From contig NZ_LMEY01000023.1 in the NCBI RefSeq assembly GCF_001426665.1, positions 221,035 through 285,034 of the forward strand: a DNA stretch of 64,000 nt. Direction: 5' to 3'. The stretch comes from Rhizobium sp. Root1334 (GTDB taxonomy: Bacteria; Pseudomonadota; Alphaproteobacteria; Rhizobiales; Rhizobiaceae). Of this stretch, positions 9,096 through 17,841 are shown in pieces. The notes beneath the pieces were generated by a model. It did not search any database. It was not told the origin of the DNA and was given only the letters and a program-made list of their open reading frames with translations. Positions within the stretch are counted from its first letter, which is position 1; every line of letters begins with the position of its first letter. Position numbers and translations under genes: made by a program.

Positions 9096-10070
9096 CTATT
9101 CGGCCGCAATTGCGACAGGCATATGGCCCGCCAGATATTTTTCCGCTTCAAGAGCCGCCATGCAACCCATTCCGGCGGCGGTAATGGCCTGGCGATAGAT
9201 ATCGTCGGTCACATCGCCTGCGGCATAAACGCCCGGCACATCCGTGGCCGTCGAATCCGGCGCCGTCCAGAGATAGCCGTTCGGCTTCAGGCGTAGCTTG
9301 TCCTTGAAGAGTTCGACCGCAGGCGCATGGCCGATGGCCACGAACACGCCGTCGATCGGCATGTCGCTGACTGCGCCCGTCTTGGTGTTGCGCAGCTTGA
9401 CGCCGCTGACCGAGGCCGGCATTGGGGGCTTGGCCGCCGCACCGGTATATTCGGTGACTTCATGATCCCAAACGACCTTGACGTTTTCCTTGGCAAACAG
9501 CCGCTCCTGCAGGATTTTCTCGGCGCGGAAGTGATCGCGGCGGTGAACGACCGTCACGGTCTTGGCAAGGTTCGACAGGTACAGCGCTTCCTCGACGGCA
9601 GAGTTGCCGCCGCCGACAACAATCACGTCCTTGTTGCGATAGAAGAAGCCGTCGCAGGTGGCGCAGGCCGAGACGCCGAACCCCTGGAAGGCTGGTTCGC
9701 TCTCGATGCCCAGCCACTTCGCCTTGGCGCCGGTGGCGATGATCACCACGTCGGCCGTCCAATCGGTGCCGCTGTCGGTTTTCAGCTTGAACGGGCGCAC
9801 CGACATATCGACATCGGTGACGAGGTCGTTGACGATCTCGGCGCCGACATGCTGCGCCTGCTTGAGCATCTGCTCCATCATCCACGGTCCCTGGACCGGA
9901 TCGGCATAGCCCGGATAGTTCTCGACATCCGTGGTAATCATCAGCTGCCCGCCCTGTTCCATGCCGGCGATCAAAACCGGGTTGAGCAGCGCGCGTGCCG
10001 AATAGATGGCGGCGGTATAGCCGGCCGGGCCTGAGCCGATGATGAGAACTTTGGTGTGTCGGGCAGTCAT
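9096..10070 (-). CDS. trxB: Thioredoxin-disulfide reductase
   Basis: Cytoplasmic FAD enzyme that uses NADPH to reduce thioredoxin. The 324-residue length is normal. It has the FAD-binding GSGPAGYTAAIYSARA (about 12-27), the redox-active CATC at 136-139, the NADPH-binding GGGNSAVEEALYL near 153, and the C-terminal FAD motif GVYAAGDVTDD. It is oriented toward lsrB, a regulator with sensor cysteines, and has its own recognisable promoter on the upstream side. Confidence 0.97.
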   Translation of the reverse strand: MTARHTKVLIIGSGPAGYTAAIYSARALLNPVLIAGMEQGGQLMITTDVENYPGYADPVQGPWMMEQMLKQAQHVGAEIVNDLVTDVDMSVRPFKLKTDSGTDWTADVVIIATGAKAKWLGIESEPAFQGFGVSACATCDGFFYRNKDVIVVGGGNSAVEEALYLSNLAKTVTVVHRRDHFRAEKILQERLFAKENVKVVWDHEVTEYTGAAAKPPMPASVSGVKLRNTKTGAVSDMPIDGVFVAIGHAPAVELFKDKLRLKPNGYLWTAPDSTATDVPGVYAAGDVTDDIYRQAITAAGMGCMAALEAEKYLAGHMPVAIAAE

Positions 10071-10144
10071 GGTCCGGGTCCTTCGATCGCTATGACGGTA
10101 TAATGCCGCCCAGCTTCGTCCTGGGTTGAGAAAATCCTCTCTAG

Positions 10145-10173
10145 TCTAGGGATTCCCCCAGCCCTGTTTCAAG
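10145..10173 (-). promoter_or_regulatory. Putative sigma-70 promoter of trxB
   Basis: On the minus strand CTTGAA (10168-10173) is separated by 17 bases from CCTAGA (10145-10150). The -35 differs by one base from the rhizobial CTTGAC consensus. Transcription would start near 10138, about 68 bases before the trxB ATG. Confidence 0.4.
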
Positions 10174-10326
10174 GGCGAGGCTGCTGATACACACAGATGT
10201 GTTGCTCCATTGCCCCGGTTTTACGAGGTTTTTGTGCATGACACACAAACTCTCTCTCGTTTTTCCATCCTAATACGTGTTACCGACGAGCCTTGTGACA
10301 AGTGGCCGATCGGGATCGAACTGGCA

Positions 10327-11391
10327 GTGAAAATACGGCAATCCTCATATCCGTTCAAAAACCCGGACGATTTCGATTATAGCCGTACGCTGTTTCACCG
10401 GCTCCGGACCTGGCTCGATAGTCGCCGCGTCTCCGCCCGGCTTAAAAGCAGAGCCGAAACGGTACCGCTCGCGCTTTTGTCGCCTGTCACCTTCTGGCCG
10501 CTGGCGGATAGCGACGTGCCTTTGCTTTTCCTGGCGCACAACGACCTCAAGTTCATGCGCTCGCTGCTTGCCCATTACCGCGCGCTCGGTGTCACCCGTT
10601 TCATCTGCGTCGATGATCAATCCGACGATGGCACGCGCGAATTGCTATGCGCTGAGCCCGATGTCGATGTCTGGACCTCGACGGTGCGTTATGGCGAAGC
10701 CCGCCGCGGAAAGCTCTGGCGCGAAGCGCTGTTTGCCCGCTATGGCAAGAACCGCTGGTATCTGAATATCGATGCGGACGAGTATCTCGTCTACGACCGC
10801 TGTTTTGAAAAGCCGTTGCCGGACCTGATTGCGCAATTGGAACGTCTCGGGCTTCGCCGGTTTGCGGCGCCGATGATTGATATGTATCCGGGTGGCAGCG
10901 TCAGTGCTTTCGCTTTCGACGGTTCGACGGACGTCATGCCTTGGGCGGTTGCCGGCTGTATCGATGGCAACGGCTACATTCTTGAGAAGACAAAGCGCTT
11001 TCTCAGTCTCGCCGGTGGCCCGCGCCGGCGCAAGTTTGCAGCAGAAGCTGAAATGATGAAATATCCATTGATGTATTGGGACGACGAGTGCAGTTTCGGC
11101 ATCAGCATCCATCAGCCACTGCCTTTCGATCGCAATTTCTCGGCCATTTCAGGCGTGCTGCTGCATTTCAAATTCTTTGCCGATTATCATGAGAAGACGC
11201 GGGCTGCGGTGGAGGACAAGCAGTATTTCGGTGGCGCTCGTGAATATCAGCGCATTCTCGACACTGTCGAGGCCAGCGGCGATCTTGATTTTGTCTATGA
11301 CGGAACCTTGAAATATGCCTCGCCGGAGCAACTGGTCGAGCGTGGTTTCATGCGGTCGATCTGGTCCACCGGCCAGGGCGGGGGGATTTAA
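10327..11391 (+). CDS. GT-A glycosyltransferase (family 2, Glyco_tranf_2_4 type)
   Basis: Predicted sugar transferase for surface polysaccharide. The core begins after about 50 residues with SDVPLLFLAHNDLKFM, then FICVDDQSDDGT and the metal-binding NIDADEYLVYD (D-x-D type), a GT-A layout. The start is uncertain: the frame is open back to a TTG at 10210 and a GTG at 10234 has GAGG upstream, but residues before the GTG at 10327 look non-coding. The next gene, an acyltransferase, begins 6 bases after the stop, so the two form a unit. This pair sits between trxB and lrp, where I recall no genes in Sinorhizobium. Acceptor and donor are unknown. Confidence 0.8.
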   Translation: MKIRQSSYPFKNPDDFDYSRTLFHRLRTWLDSRRVSARLKSRAETVPLALLSPVTFWPLADSDVPLLFLAHNDLKFMRSLLAHYRALGVTRFICVDDQSDDGTRELLCAEPDVDVWTSTVRYGEARRGKLWREALFARYGKNRWYLNIDADEYLVYDRCFEKPLPDLIAQLERLGLRRFAAPMIDMYPGGSVSAFAFDGSTDVMPWAVAGCIDGNGYILEKTKRFLSLAGGPRRRKFAAEAEMMKYPLMYWDDECSFGISIHQPLPFDRNFSAISGVLLHFKFFADYHEKTRAAVEDKQYFGGAREYQRILDTVEASGDLDFVYDGTLKYASPEQLVERGFMRSIWSTGQGGGI

Positions 11392-11397
11392 CGGCGG

Positions 11398-11931
11398 ATG
11401 CGCATCGGATCGCTGACCCATTGTTATTGGCTGCTTCGCGGATTTCTGTTGCCGGGACATTTGCGCATCGGCCGCAGAGCCCAGATTCGCTCGGGCGCGG
11501 CCATCGATGCCTATCGCGGCCGCGTTGTCATCGGCGACCGGTTCAAGATTCACAAGGGCGGGTTCATCGACGCGCAGAAGGGAAGCATCGAGATTGGCTC
11601 GAACGTCTCGATCAATCCCTATAGCATTCTCTATGGTCTTGGCGGGATCAAGATCGGCAATGATGTGCGCATCGCTGCCCATGTCGTGATCGTTTCCTTC
11701 GACCACCGTTATGACGATGTCTCCAAGCCCATTACCATGCAGGGTGTCATCGCCAAACCGATCACCATCGAGGACGATGTCTGGATCGGGGCCGGCGCGA
11801 AGATATTGGGGGACTCGCATATATCAAAAGGGTGTGTCATCGGCGCGAATGCCGTCGTCAAAGGCAAGACGGAGCCCTATGGAATTTATGTCGGCAGTCC
11901 GGCGAGGCTTGTGAAATATCGCGGGCAGTAA
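11398..11931 (+). CDS. Left-handed beta-helix acyltransferase (WbbJ/CatB-like)
   Basis: A 177-residue hexapeptide-repeat enzyme expected to O-acetylate a sugar with acetyl-CoA. Successive turns are visible: IGRRAQIRSGAAID, VVIGDRFKIHKGGFID, IEIGSNVSINPYSIL, IKIGNDVRIAAHVVI, then the catalytic-region histidine in SFDHRYDDV and the closing ITIEDDVWIGAGAKIL...GCVIGANAVV...YGIYVGSPARLVK. It is coupled (6-base spacing) to the preceding glycosyltransferase, suggesting that both decorate the same glycan. The C-terminal PYGIYVGSPA is typical of O-antigen and Nod-factor type acetyltransferases. Confidence 0.87.
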   Translation: MRIGSLTHCYWLLRGFLLPGHLRIGRRAQIRSGAAIDAYRGRVVIGDRFKIHKGGFIDAQKGSIEIGSNVSINPYSILYGLGGIKIGNDVRIAAHVVIVSFDHRYDDVSKPITMQGVIAKPITIEDDVWIGAGAKILGDSHISKGCVIGANAVVKGKTEPYGIYVGSPARLVKYRGQ

Positions 11932-11983
11932 CAAGAAAGGGTCTGCTCAGAGCGGACCAAGAAGAACAACGGGAAGCTCAACC

Positions 11984-12454
11984 ATGGTGATACGCGTCGA
12001 ACTTGATGCTATCGATATGAAAATTCTACGCGAACTCCAGAACGACGGGCGGATGACGAATGTCGAGCTTGCCGAACGCGTCGGAATTTCGGCGCCGCCC
12101 TGCCTGCGGCGTGTGCGAAAGCTGGAAGAAGCCGGCATCATCCGCGGCTATCGCGCTCTTTTGAATGCTCCGGCGCTTGGTTACGATCTGGTGGCCTTTT
12201 GCATGGTTGGGCTGAAGCATCAGTCCGACGCCAACCTGAAGGCATTTGCCAAGCAAACGGCCAAGTGGCCGCTGGTGCGCGAGGCCTGGATGGTGTCGGG
12301 CGAGTCCGATTTTCTGTTGCAATGCGTCGCCGAAAACCTTGCAGGCTTTCAGGATTTCGTTATTGAGGAGCTTACGGCCACGGAGAATGTGGACACGGTA
12401 CGCACCATGCTGACCATTCGCCAAGTCAAGGATGTCAGCCTTATCGAGATCTAG
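11984..12454 (+). CDS. lrp: Lrp/AsnC-family transcriptional regulator
   Basis: A 156-residue feast/famine regulator. The N-terminal helix-turn-helix is LDAIDMKILRELQNDGRMTN followed by VELAERVGISAPPCLRRVRKLEEAG; the C-terminal RAM (ligand-sensing alpha/beta) domain runs from about residue 65. GGAAG lies upstream of the ATG. It heads a run of LPS genes; in Sinorhizobium the homologous arrangement is called lrp3-lpsCDE and is controlled by LsrB, whose gene lies 3 kb away here. Direct regulation of the following genes is therefore plausible but not shown. Confidence 0.93.
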   Translation: MVIRVELDAIDMKILRELQNDGRMTNVELAERVGISAPPCLRRVRKLEEAGIIRGYRALLNAPALGYDLVAFCMVGLKHQSDANLKAFAKQTAKWPLVREAWMVSGESDFLLQCVAENLAGFQDFVIEELTATENVDTVRTMLTIRQVKDVSLIEI

Positions 12455-12511
12455 ATCTCCTGATTGGTCTGTTGCCCGAGATTTCCGCTTACCACGATAG
12501 GATCAGGTATT

Positions 12512-13216
12512 TTGAAAAGATTGCTGCGTTCGCTGCGCAAAAGCTTCCGGTACATGTTCAAGGTCCGTACCGTTCGGCTGGGCGGGGTGACGATCGATAC
12601 GACTATTGGCCATATCCCGGAAAACGTCCGTGAGCTGATTTTCCGCGAAATCTACGAGGATACCGAGCGTGACCTGATCGGTAAAATCCTCAAGCCGGGT
12701 ATGCGCACGCTCGAAATCGGCACTGGTATCGGCTTCGTCAGTCTGGTTGCGGCCCGGATCTGTGGAGTGAACAACGTGTTCTGCTACGAGGCCAATCCGG
12801 AACTGGAGCCGACGATCAGACGCAATTTCGCGCTCAACGGCATGGCGCCCAACCTGACCATGCGGGCGGTCACCGTCGATGGCGCCCCGATCACGTTTTT
12901 CAGAAGCGACAACATCATCTCGTCCAGCCTCTACGACCGCAAGCGCGATGATCAGCAGATCGTGGTGGAGAGCGAAGCGCTGTCCGATGTCCTGGCAAAG
13001 CACGATCCGTCGGCCTTGATCATGGATGTGGAGGGTGCCGAGATTGAGTTGCTCGGTGATGTCGATCTGAAGAACATCGCCCATATCATTGTGGAGCTGC
13101 ATCCGCATATCGTTGGTGAAGCTGCGATATCAACGCTGGTTTCCAGTCTGAAAGCGCGCGGTTACGTCATGCGCAGCAGTAATCGCAAAACCTCCCATTT
13201 TGCCCGTGCGGCCTGA
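12512..13216 (+). CDS. FkbM-family SAM-dependent methyltransferase
   Basis: About 234 residues from a TTG at 12512 (AGGATCAGG upstream); an ATG at 12554 would shorten it by 14, and an upstream TTG at 12464 would lengthen it. SAM-binding motif I is TLEIGTGIGFVSLVAARICG, followed by VFCYEANPELEPTIRRNF and the family's ALIMDVEGAEIELL, which is the FkbM signature. The family methylates hydroxyl groups of sugars or other glycan parts. It sits between lrp and lpsC, ends inside the reading region just before lpsC, and so probably modifies LPS core or a linked polysaccharide. Confidence 0.88.
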   Translation: MKRLLRSLRKSFRYMFKVRTVRLGGVTIDTTIGHIPENVRELIFREIYEDTERDLIGKILKPGMRTLEIGTGIGFVSLVAARICGVNNVFCYEANPELEPTIRRNFALNGMAPNLTMRAVTVDGAPITFFRSDNIISSSLYDRKRDDQQIVVESEALSDVLAKHDPSALIMDVEGAEIELLGDVDLKNIAHIIVELHPHIVGEAAISTLVSSLKARGYVMRSSNRKTSHFARAA

Positions 13217-13229
13217 AGGGCGCCCTTTG

Positions 13230-14054
13230 ATGCCAGCGAAACTCCCGCTCTCCGCCTTCATCATCTGCCAGAATGAAGAGGCCTATCTCGGCAATTGCAT
13301 CGAGAGCCTGGAAAGCTGCGCCGAGATCGTCATCGTCGATTCGGGATCGACCGACGGTACGGCGGCGCTGGTGCAATCCTATATCGACAAGGGCTGGCCA
13401 ATCCGTTTCCTGTTCGAACCCTGGCGCGGCTATGCCGGCCAGAAGCAGTTCGCGCTCGATCAGTGCCGTGAGCCCTGGTGTCTGAATATCGATTCCGACG
13501 AGCGGCTGGACGAGCCGCTTCAAGCCTTGCTGCCGTCGCTGCTGGAGGCTCCCGTAGATATCGTTGGCTGGCGTATTGCCCGCCGGCCCTATCTGATCGG
13601 CTATGGCTACACGCCTGATAAGGTACGCGAGCGCAAGAACCTGCGGCTGATCCGCAAGGGCAGGGGCGCCTACGATCTTTCTCAGAAAGTTCATGAAGGC
13701 ATCGTCCCTGATGGCAAGGCTGGAGCGGCGGCGACCGGCAGCCTGTTGCATTACCGGCCGCTTATGCTGGACGAACAGATTCTCAAGGAAAACAAGTATT
13801 CTACCCTGAAGGCCGACCAGCAGTTTGTCGCTGGCAAGCCGCCACGGGCCTACAAGATGCTGTTCAGTCCCCCACTTTATTTTCTGCGGCTCTATTTTCG
13901 CAACGGGCTGTGGCGGTGTGGCTTTCCGGGCTTTATCGAGGCTGCGACCGGTGCCGTCTACGCCTTCATGACCGCAGCCAAGATCTACCAGCGGCACGCG
14001 TTGCAGCGGAAGCCGAATTTCGACGACATGGAGCGCGCACGCCGCGGCAAGTGA
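13230..14054 (+). CDS. lpsC: LPS core family 2 glycosyltransferase (LgtF/WaaE-like)
   Basis: A 274-residue GT-A enzyme. It starts with PLSAFIICQNEEAYLGNCI and continues IVIVDSGSTDGTAAL, then the metal-binding NIDSDERLDEPL, then KVHEGIV and a C-terminal LYFLRLYFRNGLWRCGFPG with an amphipathic membrane-contact stretch. These are the marks of the LgtF/WaaE beta-1,4-glucosyltransferase group. ATG at 13230 has GAAGGGCG upstream; the frame opens at 13200 inside the previous gene. It overlaps nothing and is 7 bases from lpsD, so it belongs to one operon. Symbol taken from the Sinorhizobium lpsBEDC locus by order and family. Confidence 0.9.
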   Translation: MPAKLPLSAFIICQNEEAYLGNCIESLESCAEIVIVDSGSTDGTAALVQSYIDKGWPIRFLFEPWRGYAGQKQFALDQCREPWCLNIDSDERLDEPLQALLPSLLEAPVDIVGWRIARRPYLIGYGYTPDKVRERKNLRLIRKGRGAYDLSQKVHEGIVPDGKAGAAATGSLLHYRPLMLDEQILKENKYSTLKADQQFVAGKPPRAYKMLFSPPLYFLRLYFRNGLWRCGFPGFIEAATGAVYAFMTAAKIYQRHALQRKPNFDDMERARRGK

Positions 14055-14061
14055 GGACGTC

Positions 14062-15093
14062 ATGAAGGTTATGCACTATCACTTCGGCAAGGACGGCGGT
14101 GCCGAGCGCTTCTTTGTCAATCTCGTCAATGCCCTTCACGATCGTGGCGTCGAGCAGCGCATGCTGATCCGCCCGGACCGGAGCTGGCGCAAGGATCTGG
14201 AAGCGTGCGGGACTGTCTACGAGGGGGTCTTCCGGCGTATCTCGCTCTCGCGCTTTCTCTTGCAGGCTAGAATGAAGAGCGTGCTGCGCGAGTTTCAGCC
14301 CGACGTCATCATGGCATGGCAATTGCGGGCGAGCCGTTTCATGCCGAAATGGGATGCTTCGTTTCGCCTGTCGCGCCTTGGCGATTATCCCGAACATCTC
14401 GACTACTACAAGAACGTCCAGACCCTTGTCTGCATCACGCCCGATATGGCCGACAAGGTGCGGAAGATGGGCTGGACCCGCGACATCGAGGTGATTGCCA
14501 ATTTCACCCGTGCAAAGCCGGTTGCTGCGGTTCAGCGCAGCGAGCTGCAAACACCAAACGATGCTTTCGTGGTGGCTGGCATGGGCCGATTTGTTCCCCG
14601 CAAGGGCTTCGACTATCTGATCCGGGCGATTGCCAATGCGCCCAATACCTATCTCTGGCTGCTGGGAGACGGCCCTGAACGCGACAACCTGATCAAGCTG
14701 GCCGCCGATCTCGGTGTCTCGGATCGTGTGCGGTTCCCTGGATGGAAAACCAATGCCTATGGCTATCTGGCCGCTGCAGATGCCTTTGCCGTCACCTCGC
14801 TGCATGAACCGCTCGGCAATGTCTGCTTTGAGGGATGGGGCGCCGGTAAGCCGACGATCGCATCGCGTGCGGAAGGCCCTTCATGGGTGATGACGGATGA
14901 GGCCGATGCGCTGATGGTCGATTGCGCCGACGCTGCGGGTCTCACAAATGCGATTGAAAGGCTGCGCGCAGATCCGGCTCTTCGCCAGCGCCTCAGCGAG
15001 GGCGGACAGGCGACATTGCGCGACCGCTTTTCCGAGGATGCGATCAGCGCCGCCTATATCGATCTCTTCAAGCGCGGGTCTGGCTTCCGATGA
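14062..15093 (+). CDS. lpsD: LPS core GT4 glycosyltransferase
   Basis: A 343-residue GT-B enzyme. The N-terminus MKVMHYHFGKDGGAERFFVN forms the acceptor-side loop; the C-terminal half has VAGMGRFVPRKGFDYLIRA and the donor-binding HEPLGNVCFEGWGAGKP with an E-x7-E-like pair. It adds a sugar from a nucleotide donor to LPS core on the cytoplasmic face. The stop codon overlaps the lpsE start by four bases (ATGA), indicating translational coupling. It is clearly paralogous to lpsE next to it, with identical blocks such as FGKDGGAERFF. Confidence 0.92.
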   Translation: MKVMHYHFGKDGGAERFFVNLVNALHDRGVEQRMLIRPDRSWRKDLEACGTVYEGVFRRISLSRFLLQARMKSVLREFQPDVIMAWQLRASRFMPKWDASFRLSRLGDYPEHLDYYKNVQTLVCITPDMADKVRKMGWTRDIEVIANFTRAKPVAAVQRSELQTPNDAFVVAGMGRFVPRKGFDYLIRAIANAPNTYLWLLGDGPERDNLIKLAADLGVSDRVRFPGWKTNAYGYLAAADAFAVTSLHEPLGNVCFEGWGAGKPTIASRAEGPSWVMTDEADALMVDCADAAGLTNAIERLRADPALRQRLSEGGQATLRDRFSEDAISAAYIDLFKRGSGFR

Positions 15094-16112
15094 AGGTTTC
15101 GCACTTTCATTTCGGCAAGGATGGCGGGGCGGAGCGCTTTTTCGTCCATCTCGTCAATGCGCTAGCGCGCCGTGGCATCGAACAGACGGCGGTCATCCGG
15201 CCCAATCGCGTCTGGCGGCGGGATATCAATGCTGCTGTCGGGGTGACGGAGAGCCATTTCCGCAATCTGTCGCTTGATCGGGTTCTGTTGCCACGCAAAG
15301 TCCTGAGGATGGCGAGGAGCAGCAATCCGGACGCGCTGATGGCATGGGCGCCGCGGGCAAGCGAGCTGATGCCGGACTACAAGGGTTGCATCAAGGTTTC
15401 GCGGCTTGGCGATTATCCGACCCGGCTGCACTATTTCAAGAATACCGATGTGATCGTCTGCAACACGCCCGGCATTGCCGATCATGTGCGCAGTCTCGGC
15501 TGGACGCGCAGCGTCGAGGTCATCTCCAACTTCACCAGCACCGAGCGCGTCACACCGGTTGACCGCAGAACTGTCGACACGCCGGAGAATGCGCCCGTTG
15601 TCATGTCCATGGGACGTTTCGTTCCGCGCAAGGGTTTTGCGCTGCTGACCGAGGCCGTGGCCAAGCTGCCTGGCGTCTATCTCTGGATTGCCGGCGACGG
15701 TGAGGAGATGGAGAATGTCCGCAAGCTGGCCGCCGATATCGGTGTCACTGACCGCGTGCGGTTCCTTGGCTGGCAGAAGGATACCCGGCCCTATGTGGCC
15801 GCCTGCGATATCTTCGTCATGCCGTCGAGCCACGAACCGCTCGGCAATGTCATTCTGGAGGCCTGGGCACAAGGCAAGCCGGTCGTTTCCAGCCGTTCCG
15901 AAGGTCCGAGCTGGTTCATGCGCGATGGTGACAACGGCCTGCTCGCCGATATCGGCGATACCGATGGTTTCAGCCGGGCAATCGAGCGGCTGATCAACGA
16001 CCGTCAACTGGCCGATCGTGTTATCCTGGGCGGCCAAAAGACCCTGATGGGCCAGTTCTCCGAGGAAGCGGTCGCCAACGCCTATATCGAACTGTTCAAG
16101 CGAAAACCTTAA
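15090..16112 (+). CDS. lpsE: LPS core GT4 glycosyltransferase
   Basis: A 340-residue GT-B enzyme, tandem paralogue of lpsD. Shared blocks include FHFGKDGGAERFFVHLVNAL at the N-terminus, SRLGDYPTRLHYFKN in the middle, and MGRFVPRKGF and SHEPLGNVILEAWAQGKPV in the donor domain. The ATGA overlap with lpsD marks one operon. It ends tail to tail with lpsB, sharing the palindrome TTAA so that each gene's stop codon lies within it. Confidence 0.92.
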   Translation: MKVSHFHFGKDGGAERFFVHLVNALARRGIEQTAVIRPNRVWRRDINAAVGVTESHFRNLSLDRVLLPRKVLRMARSSNPDALMAWAPRASELMPDYKGCIKVSRLGDYPTRLHYFKNTDVIVCNTPGIADHVRSLGWTRSVEVISNFTSTERVTPVDRRTVDTPENAPVVMSMGRFVPRKGFALLTEAVAKLPGVYLWIAGDGEEMENVRKLAADIGVTDRVRFLGWQKDTRPYVAACDIFVMPSSHEPLGNVILEAWAQGKPVVSSRSEGPSWFMRDGDNGLLADIGDTDGFSRAIERLINDRQLADRVILGGQKTLMGQFSEEAVANAYIELFKRKP

Positions 16113-17173
16113 GTCGCAGACGACAAAAGCTTTTCGTAGATTTCACCGATTTTTGTCGCTTCGCCCTTGATGCTGAAGCTGGCGATGGCGTGGGAAAGAC
16201 CTTGTTCGCCCGCGCGCTTTGTCCGTTCCGGATCGTCCATCAGCGATGCCGCAGCGCCGGCCATCGCGGTCAGGTCGTTGGCGGGGACCAGGATGCCGGT
16301 TTCGTCCTCGCCCGTGACGAGTAGTTCGGAAAATGCGCCGACGTCGGTTGCCACTACCGGCACTTGCGTTGCCATAGCCTCCAGAGGTGTCAAGCCAAAA
16401 CCTTCCCAGCGCTGTGGCGCGATGAAAAGATCGAGCGCGCGGTACCAGTCTGGAATATTAGTGTGTTCGCCGACGAACAGGATGCGTCCGGCAAGGCCTG
16501 CGGCTTTGACCTTTTCCTTCAGTTCTGTCTCGAACCCCTGATGCGATGGCGTGGCGCGGCCAGCGACCACGGCAATCCAGTCGGGCCGTTGTGGCAAAAG
16601 GCTGATCATGCTGTCGACGAACAGGTCGGTGCCCTTCTGATGGCGAACCCGGCCGAAGCAGCCGGCAATCCTCTTGTCTGACGGCAGGTTGAGGGCTGCC
16701 TTTGCTGCGGCCTTGTCATGTGCCGGGAAAAAGCGCTGCGTGTCGATGCCGTGCATGATCGTCGTACTCGGCACCTCCAGATAGGCGGCCGTACGGTTGC
16801 TGGTGGCGATCACCGCGTCCATCCGCCGGACGAGGAATTTGGTCCAGCCGGAATGTTTGCGCTGCGAAGCCGAGGTGAAGACGATCTTCAGTTTCATCCG
16901 CAGGATATCGCGCAAGACGATAGCGGGCAGCATTTCGATGTTGCGGCGGGCATGCCAGACGCGCAGCGCCCGGCTTTTCGGACGGCGCCAGAGGCTGAGA
17001 AGGGCTGTGTATCCGATATGTGGCAGGCTATCCGGCAGACCCGGTCCAAGAGCCGCCACTTTCTGGCCAAGTGCCCGCTGCACGGGGATCAGCTGGATGA
17101 TGGTCGAGGTGACGCCGGAGAGGCGTTGCTTGAAGTTCGGTGCAATGATCTCGACGTCGCTGATATCTACCAC
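16109..17173 (-). CDS. lpsB: LPS core mannosyltransferase LpsB
   Basis: A 354-residue GT4 enzyme expected to add a mannose-type residue to the LPS inner core, needed in rhizobia for intact LPS and plant infection. It has VEIIAPNFKQRLSGVTSTII at the N-terminus, GCFGRVRHQKGTDLFVD before the donor domain, and APQRWEGFGLTPLEAMAT with the E-x7-E motif. The start is a GTG at 17173 with AAGG upstream. It is transcribed against lpsE, so it is a separate unit, lying downstream of greA on the same strand but behind greA's terminator. Confidence 0.93.
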   Translation of the reverse strand: MVDISDVEIIAPNFKQRLSGVTSTIIQLIPVQRALGQKVAALGPGLPDSLPHIGYTALLSLWRRPKSRALRVWHARRNIEMLPAIVLRDILRMKLKIVFTSASQRKHSGWTKFLVRRMDAVIATSNRTAAYLEVPSTTIMHGIDTQRFFPAHDKAAAKAALNLPSDKRIAGCFGRVRHQKGTDLFVDSMISLLPQRPDWIAVVAGRATPSHQGFETELKEKVKAAGLAGRILFVGEHTNIPDWYRALDLFIAPQRWEGFGLTPLEAMATQVPVVATDVGAFSELLVTGEDETGILVPANDLTAMAGAAASLMDDPERTKRAGEQGLSHAIASFSIKGEATKIGEIYEKLLSSAT

Positions 17174-17257
17174 TTGCCAGCCCTTGTGTGTGATTTGCAG
17201 TGCGCACCCTTCATGAGGCTCAAAGGTCGCTGTAGCGCTTTAAACATGCAGGAACAG

Positions 17258-17297
17258 AAAAAGCCCGGAGGCAGCTTTGCGCGCCGTCCGGGCTTTT
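17258..17297 (-). terminator. Terminator between greA and lpsB
   Basis: AAGCCCGGA near 17260 and TCCGGGCTT near 17287-17295 form a 9-bp stem. Each side ends in an A or T run (AAAAA before, TTTT after), so it can end transcription in both directions; its place 19 bases past the greA stop makes greA the likely user. Confidence 0.8.
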
Positions 17298-17315
17298 CTA
17301 TGGGCATGCCGGGGA

Positions 17316-17792
17316 TCAGCCCCAGTTGATCGCGAGGATCTCGTAAGCCTTGGAGCCGCCGGGGGCGACGACTTCGATCGAATCGCCGACTTCCTTGCCA
17401 ATCAGGGCGCGGGCAATCGGCGAGGAGATCGAGATGCGGCCCTGCTTCACGTCGGCTTCCTGGTCGCCGACGATCTGGTAGGTCTTGTTCTCTTCCGTGT
17501 CTTCATCGATCAGCTTGACGGTGGCGCCGAACTTGATCTTCGTACCGGACATCTTCGACAGGTCGATGACTTCGGCGCGCGCGACGTAATCTTCGACTTC
17601 GCCAATGCGGCCTTCATTGTGGCTCTGGGCTTCCTTGGCCGCATGATATTCGGCGTTTTCCGAAAGGTCGCCATGGGCGCGCGCTTCGGAAATCGCTTCG
17701 ATGATCCGCGGGCGCTCTTCCTGCTGACGCCAACGCAGTTCTTCCTGCAACTTGGCGAATCCGCTCTGAGTCATCGGTACTTTATCGACCAT
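17316..17792 (-). CDS. greA: Transcription elongation factor GreA
   Basis: A 158-residue factor that enters the RNA polymerase secondary channel and stimulates cleavage of backtracked RNA. The N-terminal coiled coil (about 1-75) reads [18 protein letters not shown] and carries the catalytic-tip acidic pair in [17 protein letters not shown]; the C-terminal FKBP-like domain ends [15 protein letters not shown] at 17792 has AAGGA seven bases upstream; an ATG at 17807 would add five residues. A terminator-like hairpin sits in its leader (separate entry). Confidence 0.96.
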   Translation of the reverse strand: MVDKVPMTQSGFAKLQEELRWRQQEERPRIIEAISEARAHGDLSENAEYHAAKEAQSHNEGRIGEVEDYVARAEVIDLSKMSGTKIKFGATVKLIDEDTEENKTYQIVGDQEADVKQGRISISSPIARALIGKEVGDSIEVVAPGGSKAYEILAINWG

Positions 17793-17841
17793 TTCGCTGT
17801 CCTTCATAGTCCATGCTTGCCCGCTTCAAGCAGGGCTTAGC

